A stretch of 6,244 nucleotides of DNA. Origin: Bdellovibrionaceae bacterium UBA5009. Lineage in GTDB: Bacteria; Bdellovibrionota; Bdellovibrionia; Bdellovibrionales; Bdellovibrionaceae. Below the pieces are notes generated by a model. The model saw only the letters and a program-made list of their open reading frames with translations, was not told the origin of the DNA and searched no databases. Shown here piece after piece: positions 1-5,993 of this stretch (the stretch's first letter is position 1; every line of letters begins with the position of its first letter). The translations under genes were made by a program, and so were the position numbers. The stretch is taken from NCBI GenBank assembly GCA_002396665.1, contig DGYJ01000031.1:1-6244 (forward strand), written 5' to 3'.

Positions 1-543
1 GGCCAGAACGAAAAATATATTAGCACCATAGATTGTCAAATACTGAGTCGGGATTGGATCTTCCCAATTTTTGTAAAGCAAAATAGAAACTTGCGGCACA
101 GTCCATGTTAAAATAAAAAATATAAAAATTCTTTTCGAGTAACTTAAAGTAAATGGAGATGCAGCAATAAATCCATACAATGTCAAAAGAGGTCCAGTGA
201 TATGCCAGTCTTTATACCCAATTGCAATTGAAGCAAATGAAAACAAAACAGACCAAGTGACGGTATTGATCACAATCCCTAAATACATTTTGAATCGACT
301 GTCTGCTGTCAGCGCGTTCAATTTCATGGCTGATTTTGCAGCCCGAAATCGAATCACATTTCCAATCATGATCATAGAGCCCAAAACTGGAAACAACCAA
401 ACCGGAAGCCCTGCAGGACTAAAAAAAGCGTAAAGCAACCCAGCTAAAAAGAATGAGATCGCAGAGGGAGGGCTTCTAAGGGCCATCTCTAGATCCAAGC
501 GTGTTTGTAGCTCTTTTGCTGATATTTGTTCACTGTCTGCCAT
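1..543 (-). CDS. Polytopic membrane protein, N-terminal part (possible sensor domain of a signalling protein), cut by window edge
   Basis: The reverse strand is open from an ATG at 543 to the window edge, giving 181 residues without a stop. An in-frame TAG lies just upstream (549-547), so 543 is the earliest possible start. A charged cytoplasmic N-terminus of about 25 residues (with KELQTRLDLEMALRSPP) is followed by at least six hydrophobic segments, near residues 27-42, 46-63, 86-109, 116-134, 138-157 and 166-181. A basic loop (RFRAAK, about 65-70) sits after the second helix. Many histidine kinases and diguanylate cyclases begin with such a short helical leader and a six- to eight-helix membrane sensor, so a signalling protein is my inference; the catalytic part would lie outside the window. 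The Shine-Dalgarno is weak (TAGG about 4 nt before ATG). It is divergent from the ABC importer. An unrelated multi-helix membrane protein cannot be excluded. Confidence 0.7.
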   Translation of the reverse strand, partial: MADSEQISAKELQTRLDLEMALRSPPSAISFFLAGLLYAFFSPAGLPVWLFPVLGSMIMIGNVIRFRAAKSAMKLNALTADSRFKMYLGIVINTVTWSVLFSFASIAIGYKDWHITGPLLTLYGFIAASPFTLSYSKRIFIFFILTWTVPQVSILLYKNWEDPIPTQYLTIYGANIFFVLA

Positions 544-563
544 GACCTAAAGAATCGGAATCT

Positions 564-594
564 CTTATAAAAAATAAAATGAAAAGTGTCTCAA
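564..594 (-). promoter_or_regulatory. Candidate promoter for the minus-strand membrane gene
   Basis: On the reverse strand a -35-like TTGAGA (594-589, 5/6 to consensus) is followed after 19 nt by TATAAG (569-564, 5/6). The spacer is longer than the usual 17 nt. Transcription would start near 557, leaving a leader of about 15 nt before the ATG at 543. The surrounding DNA is AT-rich, so chance matches are easy. Confidence 0.35.
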
Positions 595-628
595 ATCGAG
601 AATAAATGACGAATTTTTAGGTTATTAA

Positions 629-647
629 AATTATTTAACAAATAATT
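629..647. repeat. 19-bp perfect inverted repeat (8-3-8), candidate operator
   Basis: AATTATTT (629-636) and AAATAATT (640-647) are exact reverse complements around a 3-nt centre. The size equals that of many dimeric-repressor operators, including Fur-family boxes. However, the sequence does not match the GATAATGATAATCATTATC Fur consensus well, so no regulator is assigned. It lies 10 nt upstream of the candidate -35 box of the importer operon. Both arms are pure A+T, so a chance dyad in AT-rich DNA is possible. Confidence 0.4.
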
Positions 648-658
648 AAGACCGTCTT
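648..658. repeat. 11-bp perfect inverted repeat (5-1-5) abutting the previous one
   Basis: AAGAC-C-GTCTT is an exact dyad that starts directly after the 629-647 repeat and runs into the candidate -35 hexamer (657-662). It has mixed base composition, which makes it a little less likely to be AT-rich noise. A protein bound here would interfere with or contact RNA polymerase at -35. Confidence 0.35.
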
Positions 659-685
659 GACCTGTCTCCTCATTAAAGCAAGAAT
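657..685 (+). promoter_or_regulatory. Candidate promoter of the ABC importer operon
   Basis: TTGACC (657-662, 5/6 to the -35 consensus) is followed after exactly 17 nt by AAGAAT (680-685, 4/6 to the -10 consensus). Initiation near 692 would give a leader of about 30 nt containing the AAGGA ribosome binding site at 710-714. This is the best-placed candidate in the gap, but the -10 is imperfect. Confidence 0.4.
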
Positions 686-691
686 TTGCTT
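676..691. repeat. Short inverted repeat (6-4-6) over the candidate -10 region
   Basis: AAGCAA (676-681) and TTGCTT (686-691) are exact reverse complements with a 4-nt centre. If transcription starts near 692, this dyad covers the -10 box and would act as DNA. If transcription starts further upstream, it could form a small leader hairpin ahead of the ribosome binding site. No T-run follows, so it is not a terminator. Confidence 0.3.
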
Positions 692-709
692 GGGTGATTG
701 ACTTCAAAA

Positions 710-714
710 AAGGA
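710..714 (+). promoter_or_regulatory. Ribosome binding site that decides the start of the solute-binding lipoprotein
   Basis: AAGGA at 710-714 lies 4 nt before an ATG at 719 and 7 nt before an ATG at 722. An upstream in-frame TTG at 698 has no comparable site and would place seven extra polar residues before the signal peptide. Spacing favours 722, with 719 nearly as good. Confidence 0.6.
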
Positions 715-721
715 TTTTATG

Positions 722-1723
722 ATGACAAAGATGCACATTAAATTAGCAACCATATTTTTATATCTACTGTTGGCCTCTTGCACATCCTCAAAAAAAACAG
801 AATTTTGGATCTACACTTCGATTTACAAAGATACCGTTAATGATATTAAAGCCGATCTTGAAAAACAATTTCCCGATGTCACTTTCAATTTTTATCAAGC
901 TGGATCAGAAGAAATAGCTACAAAAGTAAATACCGAGGACTTGGCTGGTAAAATTCAAGCAGATCTTCTTATTTCTTCTGACCGATTCTGGTATGAAGAC
1001 TTGGTTAAAAAAGAAAAACTATTATCCTATAAACCCATCAATTCAGATTCTGTAGAAGATTTTTTTAAACAAAAAGATGGGTATTATACAACCATCAGCT
1101 TTCCACTGATGGTCCTGGGCTATAACTCTGAAGTTGTACCAGACAAAGAGGCCCCTGAAAGCTTTAAAGACCTTACTCTTCCAAAGTGGAAAAACAAAAT
1201 CTCTTCCGGAAGCCCACTGGCATCTGGTACACAATTCACAACTGTGGCTTTTTTAAAAGAGAAATACGGTTGGGAATATTTTAAAGATCTGCGAAAAAAT
1301 GAATTCATGGCCGAAGGCGGCAACAGCGGTGTCATTCGCCGACTACAAAATAAAGAAAAGCCTGTAGGCATCGTATTGCTTGAAAATATTTTACGTTTAA
1401 AAACCACAGATCAACGAATCAAAGCTATTTTCCCTAAGGATGGTTCCATCATTCAATCGAATATTATGGCCCTAGTCAAAAAGGAAAATGCACAGACCGA
1501 GTTAGGCCACAAAATTGCCGACTGGTTCCTGTCCGAAGCTGGGCAAAAACATATGATTAAATCATTTATGTATTCTCCAATACCTGGCTTTGCTAACCCA
1601 GAAGGGGCTCCAGATTTTAAAACAGTCAAAGCCAATGCAAAACCTTGGACTAAAGAGTTTATTGAAAAAACAATGATTGATCGTGAAAAAATTAAAGATG
1701 AATATTCAAAAATAATATTCTGA
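722..1723 (+). CDS. ABC importer periplasmic solute-binding lipoprotein (Fe3+/thiamine/phosphonate/sugar-phosphate family)
   Basis: This 333-residue protein captures the substrate in the periplasm and delivers it to the permease encoded next. It starts with a lipoprotein signal peptide: a basic N-terminus (MTKMHIK), a hydrophobic core, and lipobox L17-A18-S19-C20, so Cys20 would be lipidated and the protein membrane-anchored. The body has hallmarks of type-2 periplasmic binding proteins of the FbpA/AfuA/PhnS group: an early β-strand with YTS (31-33), the AGKIQADLLISSD segment, GYNSEVV after the first lobe, GSPLASGT (163-170), and VGIVLLEN (215-222). The ferric-binding members carry a Tyr-Tyr pair near this last segment; none is seen here, which argues against canonical synergistic-anion Fe3+ binding. 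Length is normal for the family. The stop overlaps the permease start by one base (TGATG). Identity as a solute-binding protein is firm; the substrate is open. Confidence 0.9.
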   Translation: MTKMHIKLATIFLYLLLASCTSSKKTEFWIYTSIYKDTVNDIKADLEKQFPDVTFNFYQAGSEEIATKVNTEDLAGKIQADLLISSDRFWYEDLVKKEKLLSYKPINSDSVEDFFKQKDGYYTTISFPLMVLGYNSEVVPDKEAPESFKDLTLPKWKNKISSGSPLASGTQFTTVAFLKEKYGWEYFKDLRKNEFMAEGGNSGVIRRLQNKEKPVGIVLLENILRLKTTDQRIKAIFPKDGSIIQSNIMALVKKENAQTELGHKIADWFLSEAGQKHMIKSFMYSPIPGFANPEGAPDFKTVKANAKPWTKEFIEKTMIDREKIKDEYSKIIF

Positions 1724-3345
1724 TGAAAAAAATCCAGATCCTTCTTCTCGTATTGTTTTCGACATTATGCATTGGCCCGCTTGTGTTTTTATTATTACAA
1801 GTCAAAGCCTCTTCATTTTCTTTGCTGCTTGCAAATGATCTGACAAAACAATCCATCCTCGGAACCATAATACTGTCCTTTTGTGTTTCAAGTCTTTGCT
1901 TGCTGATTGGCTTCCCCCTGGCATGGCTTGTCGAACGAACAGACATTCCAATTTCGCAAAGGCTAAAGTCATGGCTTATGCTTCCCTATATTATCCCACC
2001 GTACATTGGAGCCATTGCATGGATTTCACTGGCAAATCCACAAAGTGGCTTTTTAAATATTTTATTTGGCACACATGGCTTCAACATCTACTCGTGGACT
2101 GGTCTTGTTTTTATCGAAAGCAGCTTTCTTTTCACCTATGTCTTTATGACAACGGCCTCTGCACTCAGCAAGATGGACTCATCCCTTGAAGAAAGCGCAA
2201 GAATTTGCGGGGCAAATCATTTTCAAGTCTTTTGCCATATCACCGTACCCATTTTAAAACCTGCCCTGGTCAATGGCTTTCTACTTGTTTTTCTATCCAC
2301 TGCTGCCAGCTTCGGAGTTCCAGCAATGATCGGCGGGCCTGCAAGATTACATTTTATAACCACACAAATTTTTGCATTTCAAAGACTGGGAACAGAAAAT
2401 GGACTTCTGATGTCCATAGCTTTTTCGAGCTTACTGATGGTCTCTTCTCTTCTTCTTTTTTTTGGACTAAAACTTTTTGACGACGTTCAGAAGGTTTCAA
2501 TGGTTGGTGGAAAAAGTTCTAGACCTAGCCTTGTCGAACTTGGCAAGTTAAAAGTGCCAGTTCTAATCACAATATTATCGTTTTTGTTTATAGTGCTCAT
2601 CATGCCATTTTTGTCTTTGTTATTTTCATCCCTCAGCGAAACCCAAGGAGTCATTTCATTAACCAATATAGGGTTTAAAAACTTTTCAAGAATTCTATTT
2701 TCAACAGAAGAAACACCTCGAGCATTTTACAATTCATTCCTACTTTCAATATCCGCAGGGCTCGTCATTACGATTTTAAGTTTTTTTACAGCCTATGTTC
2801 AAAGTCGATCAGATAACAAAACAAGAAATTGGATTGAAGGAATTGTTAATCTTCCCTTTTCAACACCTGGTACTATTTTGGCAATTTCAATGATTCTTGT
2901 ATTTAGTCAAAGTTTTTGGGGCCGGTGGTCTCTTTACAATAGCCTTGGGTTGCTTCTGGTCGCTTATATTTTAAAATTTTTTAGTCTTTCATTAAAAACA
3001 CTGACAGAATCCTTTTCGCAAATTCACCAATCCCTTGAAGAGGCTGCGCAACTTTGTGGGGCTTCTCGTTTTCGAATTTTAATCGATATTTATTTCCCAA
3101 TTTTAAGACCCGCTTTATTTGCCACTTTCTTTTTAATTATGATGCCTTGCTTAAGTGAACTGACGATGACCCTACTACTGAGTGGCCCCGGCCAAGAAAC
3201 CTTGGGCATTCTTATCTATCAACTTCAAGAGTATTCAGACATGGGTGGCGGCGGTGCAGCTGTTATTTCAACACTGATTCTGACGTTTATATTGTGTTTC
3301 AATTTAGCCTATCATTTACTTCAAGAACGGAGATCAATCGCATGA
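1723..3345 (+). CDS. ABC importer permease, two fused membrane domains (FbpB/ThiP/AfuB-like)
   Basis: The 540-residue inner-membrane protein forms the whole translocation channel in one chain. It contains two BPD_transp_1 domains in tandem, each with the cytoplasmic EAA loop that docks on the ATPase. The first loop is near residues 156-182 (EESARICGA, with G163 and P176). The second is near 439-465 (EEAAQLCGA, with G446 and P459). Hydrophobic helices are visible near 5-27, 44-71, 86-105, 123-148, 183-205 and 226-252 in the first half. The second half repeats this plan after a polar linker at about 253-276. Domain fusion and length match the ferric/thiamine/2-aminoethylphosphonate branch of importers. 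There is no clear Shine-Dalgarno before its ATG; the TGATG junction suggests translational coupling to the lipoprotein gene. Its stop overlaps the ATPase start (ATGA). Confidence 0.93.
   Translation: MKKIQILLLVLFSTLCIGPLVFLLLQVKASSFSLLLANDLTKQSILGTIILSFCVSSLCLLIGFPLAWLVERTDIPISQRLKSWLMLPYIIPPYIGAIAWISLANPQSGFLNILFGTHGFNIYSWTGLVFIESSFLFTYVFMTTASALSKMDSSLEESARICGANHFQVFCHITVPILKPALVNGFLLVFLSTAASFGVPAMIGGPARLHFITTQIFAFQRLGTENGLLMSIAFSSLLMVSSLLLFFGLKLFDDVQKVSMVGGKSSRPSLVELGKLKVPVLITILSFLFIVLIMPFLSLLFSSLSETQGVISLTNIGFKNFSRILFSTEETPRAFYNSFLLSISAGLVITILSFFTAYVQSRSDNKTRNWIEGIVNLPFSTPGTILAISMILVFSQSFWGRWSLYNSLGLLLVAYILKFFSLSLKTLTESFSQIHQSLEEAAQLCGASRFRILIDIYFPILRPALFATFFLIMMPCLSELTMTLLLSGPGQETLGILIYQLQEYSDMGGGGAAVISTLILTFILCFNLAYHLLQERRSIA
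3329..3332 (+). promoter_or_regulatory. Ribosome binding site of the ATPase gene, inside the permease gene
   Basis: GGAG at 3329-3332 lies 9 nt before the ATG at 3342, within the last codons of the permease gene. It supports the overlapping start over the earlier in-frame ATG at 3294. Confidence 0.55.
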
Positions 3346-4076
3346 GTCAAGTCGAGTTCCAAAATGTGGGAAAACTTTATACTCAAAATGTATGGGCAGT
3401 TGAAAATTTTAGTCTTCATATTCCAAACGGCCAATTTGTCAGTTTCCTTGGACCTTCTGGCTGCGGCAAAACCACCACACTCAGAATGCTTGCAGGACTT
3501 GAAAAAAACACCCACGGACAAATAAAAATAAACGATGTGACAGTCTCTGATCCTGCACAAAAAAAATTCACACCACCTGAAAAAAGAAAAATTGGAATGG
3601 TCTTTCAATCCTATGCCGTTTGGCCCCATATGACAGTTTTTGAAAATATAGCCTATCCTTTAAAAATTCAAAAAGTTGAAAAAGAGGATATTCAAAAAGC
3701 TGTTATCGAAATTTTAAAAGTTGTCGAAATGGATGGACTTGCAGATCGAAAACCCCACCAGCTTTCTGGAGGACAACAACAGCGTGTTGCCTTGGCCCGA
3801 GGACTTGCCATGAAACCGCAGATATTACTAATGGACGAACCATTATCCAATCTTGACGCCAAACTGCGTGAAAAAATGAGACGCGATATTCGTGAAATTC
3901 AAAAACAACTTAAACTGACCATGGTCTATGTTACCCATGACCAAAAAGAAGCCTTTCAAATGAGCGATCTTGTCGTCGTTATGAACAAGGGGCAAATCAT
4001 GCAAGTGAGCTCTCCGGAACAAATTCAAAAAAGCCCCGCCAACGATTTTGTTAAAAACTTTATCGATCACGAGTAA
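3342..4076 (+). CDS. ABC importer ATP-binding protein, short form without C-terminal regulatory domain
   Basis: This 244-residue ATPase powers the importer from the cytoplasmic face. All nucleotide-binding motifs are intact: A-loop aromatic Tyr13, Walker A GPSGCGKTT (37-45), Q-loop Gln89 in VFQSYAVWPHMTV, signature LSGGQQQRVALAR (141-153), Walker B ILLMDEP (161-167), D-loop SNLDAKLR (169-176) and switch His199 (VTHDQKEA). The SYAVWPHMTV segment and the KLR after the D-loop place it with the MalK/FbpC/PotA-type ATPases. These are usually near 350 residues with a C-terminal TOBE/regulatory domain. Here the chain ends about 45 residues after the switch histidine, so that domain is absent, as in ThiQ-type proteins. 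The start at 3342 is supported by GGAG (3329-3332) and by the ATGA overlap with the permease; an in-frame ATG at 3294 lies deep within the permease gene and is less likely. Confidence 0.93.
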   Translation: MSQVEFQNVGKLYTQNVWAVENFSLHIPNGQFVSFLGPSGCGKTTTLRMLAGLEKNTHGQIKINDVTVSDPAQKKFTPPEKRKIGMVFQSYAVWPHMTVFENIAYPLKIQKVEKEDIQKAVIEILKVVEMDGLADRKPHQLSGGQQQRVALARGLAMKPQILLMDEPLSNLDAKLREKMRRDIREIQKQLKLTMVYVTHDQKEAFQMSDLVVVMNKGQIMQVSSPEQIQKSPANDFVKNFIDHE

Positions 4077-4081
4077 AGATA

Positions 4082-4804
4082 TTAGTTACTGCTGACCTCT
4101 TCAAAAAGCATTGATTTGATATTGTATTTTATTTTTGAAGTTTGATTTCTTTTAAAAGCCTCATCAATTTTTGCTTTGTCTGTTTTAAATAATGCACTTA
4201 AAAATAGAAACTCACTTTCATCCACTGGATATGTTCCGCCCGTCATATAGTCACCATCATATTCAGCTTTTGGGTTGAGATACATCGTTCTACCCTTTGC
4301 AAAAAGGGTTCCCATACTTTCATCGGAATACTTGTACAGAACTCTCCAGTAGCCTCGGTACATATTTCCGCAGGCGTCTTTGTAGGTATCAGAAATAACA
4401 GCGGTTTCCATACTATCACTTCGCATGCAGTAGAAAACACCTTTACTGTTTTTATATTTCGAAGCCAGATTACACATTTCATCATCAGATTTTAATTTGG
4501 TCACATCGTACCGGCCAAAATCAAAAACATGGTACTGCTTCGTGGATTGATCAGCATGGGTGGGGTAAAGTTTTTTATTTTCGCAAATCACTTTAACTTG
4601 CTTAATTTTATTCAAATCCATTTGAAGGGACACGTAGCCAAATTTCTCTTCCCATCCCTGAAAAGCACTTCTGTTGGGGATTAAATCGTCAGCAACATGA
4701 AAGTAACCCGTCGCCGGGTTACTAGATTGAATTGCAAATGCAAAAGCATGGGTACAAGACAATCCTAATGCAAAGATAGCATAATTTATAAACTTAACTT
4801 TCAT
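4082..4804 (-). CDS. Exported cysteine-containing protein of unknown function
   Basis: I do not recognise this 240-residue protein. It begins with a Sec signal peptide (MKVKFINYAIFALGLSC...), with a plausible signal peptidase I cut after the AFA around residues 20-22. The Cys17 context (GLSC) is a poor lipobox, so a soluble periplasmic or secreted protein is more likely than a lipoprotein. The mature part is polar with no further membrane helix and has four cysteines (74, 111, 126, 145), enough for two disulfides. Notable segments are TGYFHVADD (32-40), the strand-like KIKQVKVICENK (66-77) and the aromatic RGYWRVLYKY. I chose the ATG at 4804 because GAGGGG (4814-4809) precedes it by 4 nt and the signal peptide then starts properly; an ATG at 4819 adds five residues without a site. 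It follows the upstream gene by 28 nt and is probably cotranscribed with it. Its stop faces the ATPase stop 5 nt away. Confidence 0.8.
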   Translation of the reverse strand: MKVKFINYAIFALGLSCTHAFAFAIQSSNPATGYFHVADDLIPNRSAFQGWEEKFGYVSLQMDLNKIKQVKVICENKKLYPTHADQSTKQYHVFDFGRYDVTKLKSDDEMCNLASKYKNSKGVFYCMRSDSMETAVISDTYKDACGNMYRGYWRVLYKYSDESMGTLFAKGRTMYLNPKAEYDGDYMTGGTYPVDESEFLFLSALFKTDKAKIDEAFKRNQTSKIKYNIKSMLFEEVSSN

Positions 4805-4808
4805 AAAA

Positions 4809-4814
4809 CCCCTC
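4809..4814 (-). promoter_or_regulatory. Strong ribosome binding site deciding the start at 4804
   Basis: GAGGGG on the reverse strand (4814-4809) is 4 nt before the ATG at 4804. It is the strongest Shine-Dalgarno in the window and lies downstream of the alternative ATG at 4819, so it supports 4804. Confidence 0.65.
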
Positions 4815-4832
4815 AACATACGGTCAGTATTC

Positions 4833-5993
4833 TTAATCGTTCATATCTTCTTTAAAGTTTTCATCGCATCCAAAAATTGCTTTTTTCAATTCTGTTTTTT
4901 CCGAATCAGACACCTGACTTGCGTCGTTAGTAGAATAGTAATAGCTACCACTATTCATTGCTATTTGTTTTGTTTTTTGAACTCTTTCATAAACAATTTT
5001 CTTTTGTCCAGTTAATGTTCCCGGGGTGTCTGTGACAACATTGACATCCATTGTAGATGGAATTTCTACCCGACCAGATCTTGCCCCTTTTACAGACGAG
5101 GCCTTTCCGATCAAGATAAATGCAAGATCACGTGCTTTTCGATACTGTGGCTTACCACTTGCTGTGGTCGCAGTATTCGGAATATAGGTATAAATGCCAT
5201 TCACATAGCCATAACTTCCTGACGAATAATATGAATTGCTATTCGAAGTCCCCAGCCTTGAGTTCGCAGAACACAATTGTGTTCCAATATATGTGCTCCA
5301 TGAGTATCCGATAGCAGTAATTTTTTGTTCTAAAACAATCTGCTTAAGAGCTTCATTTATAATATACATTTGTGATTTTTTAAATTTCTTACGATATTCT
5401 CCAGAAACCTCATCACTTGAATTAATTGCGCCATGGGATAGCGTTCCTGCAGACAAGGATGTTTGTCCACCATACGATGTGCTACCATCTGAACTAAGAG
5501 TTGCAATTTTTTGCGACAACTCTGAACTCAGACCTAAACTATCACCCAAGTCAATTATTCGCGTCCCTTTTTTTAAAGTGATCTCTAGCATGGTTTCTCC
5601 GTAGCCAGATGATACAGCAGGGTCAATTGCCGAGTACAAACCAGGCCCAGCAACACCAGAAGACTGGGGGCTTTCTTTCCAAAATTGTCCAAGCTCACCG
5701 CGAAAGTAAGTTTGAAATAATTTGGCCTTTAAATCCACATCTCGTCTTGGTCCAGCAGGTGCTTTCCATTGAAAGTAATGATATACACGCACGTCTCTGG
5801 TTAATGTGATCACTCGATTTTGGACATCTTTCCACAAAAGGTCCTTAATTTCCGACATTGTGGCTTTTTGAGAAGAAGATGAAGACACACTTGAATTGTT
5901 AATGTTCGACTGAGCGAAACTAGTGGCAGCAGATGTGGCCACCAGAACTGAAATTGATAAATTTAAAATTTTACTGTTCATTTTGTTTTTCAT
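4833..5993 (-). CDS. Exported protein of unknown function with ADP-ribosyltransferase-like sequence motifs
   Basis: This 386-residue protein starts with a Sec signal peptide (MKNKMNSKILN, hydrophobic stretch about 9-24, likely cut after SFA at 25-27) and then a Ser/Asn-rich linker (residues 29-41). The folded part opens with a short helix and RVYHYFQW (69-76). It continues with GPGLYSAIDPAVSSGYG (116-132), the β-strand pair LEITLKKGTRIIDL (136-149), and ALKQIVLEQKITAIGYSW (215-232). The pairing of an early His in a strand (VYH) with a later G-x-G-L-Y-x-A followed by an S/A-x-x-Y-G turn recalls the first two motifs of H-Y-E ADP-ribosyltransferase folds. This is inference; the third catalytic residue is not clear. 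A Ser/Tyr/Gly-rich insert (249-270) and a lysine-rich tail follow. The start at 5993 is fixed by an ATGA overlap with the upstream gene and a GGGTG site; the frame is open to 6032 but that adds residues before the signal peptide. Exported is firm, the enzyme idea is tentative. Confidence 0.78.
   Translation of the reverse strand: MKNKMNSKILNLSISVLVATSAATSFAQSNINNSSVSSSSSQKATMSEIKDLLWKDVQNRVITLTRDVRVYHYFQWKAPAGPRRDVDLKAKLFQTYFRGELGQFWKESPQSSGVAGPGLYSAIDPAVSSGYGETMLEITLKKGTRIIDLGDSLGLSSELSQKIATLSSDGSTSYGGQTSLSAGTLSHGAINSSDEVSGEYRKKFKKSQMYIINEALKQIVLEQKITAIGYSWSTYIGTQLCSANSRLGTSNSNSYYSSGSYGYVNGIYTYIPNTATTASGKPQYRKARDLAFILIGKASSVKGARSGRVEIPSTMDVNVVTDTPGTLTGQKKIVYERVQKTKQIAMNSGSYYYSTNDASQVSDSEKTELKKAIFGCDENFKEDMND

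Noticed and set aside
197..433. Plus-strand 78-codon open frame opposite the membrane gene
   Set aside because: The opposite strand is open for 181 codons with ordered transmembrane segments, which explains the region better.
629..647. Fur box upstream of the importer
   Set aside because: The dyad has the right length but matches the Fur consensus in too few positions, and the binding protein lacks the iron ligands, so only an unassigned operator is reported.
698..721. TTG at 698 as start of the solute-binding lipoprotein
   Set aside because: It has no ribosome binding site at useful spacing, while AAGGA at 710-714 serves the ATGs at 719/722. The shorter start gives a standard 20-residue lipoprotein signal.
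1120..1407. Minus-strand 95-codon open frame within the lipoprotein gene
   Set aside because: It is antisense to a well-supported binding-protein gene, and its translation shows no recognisable domain or start signal.
1881..2480. Plus-strand open frames of 102 and 91 codons inside the permease gene
   Set aside because: They lie in another frame of a clearly recognised permease, have no family features and are rich in Cys, His and Trp, as is typical of out-of-frame translations.
4099..4140. 9-bp inverted repeat as intrinsic terminator for the importer operon
   Set aside because: The stem is AT-rich, the loop is 24 nt and no proper T-run follows; it also encodes the conserved-looking C-terminus of the opposing gene.
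4750..4770. Lipoprotein signal at Cys17 of the 240-residue exported protein
   Set aside because: The residues before the Cys (G-L-S) do not fit a lipobox because Leu at -2 is unusual; a signal peptidase I site at AFA follows immediately.
5120..5809. Plus-strand open frames of 64-122 codons opposite the 386-residue exported protein
   Set aside because: They are antisense to a gene with a signal peptide, coupled start and coherent motifs; no ribosome binding site or family pattern supports them.
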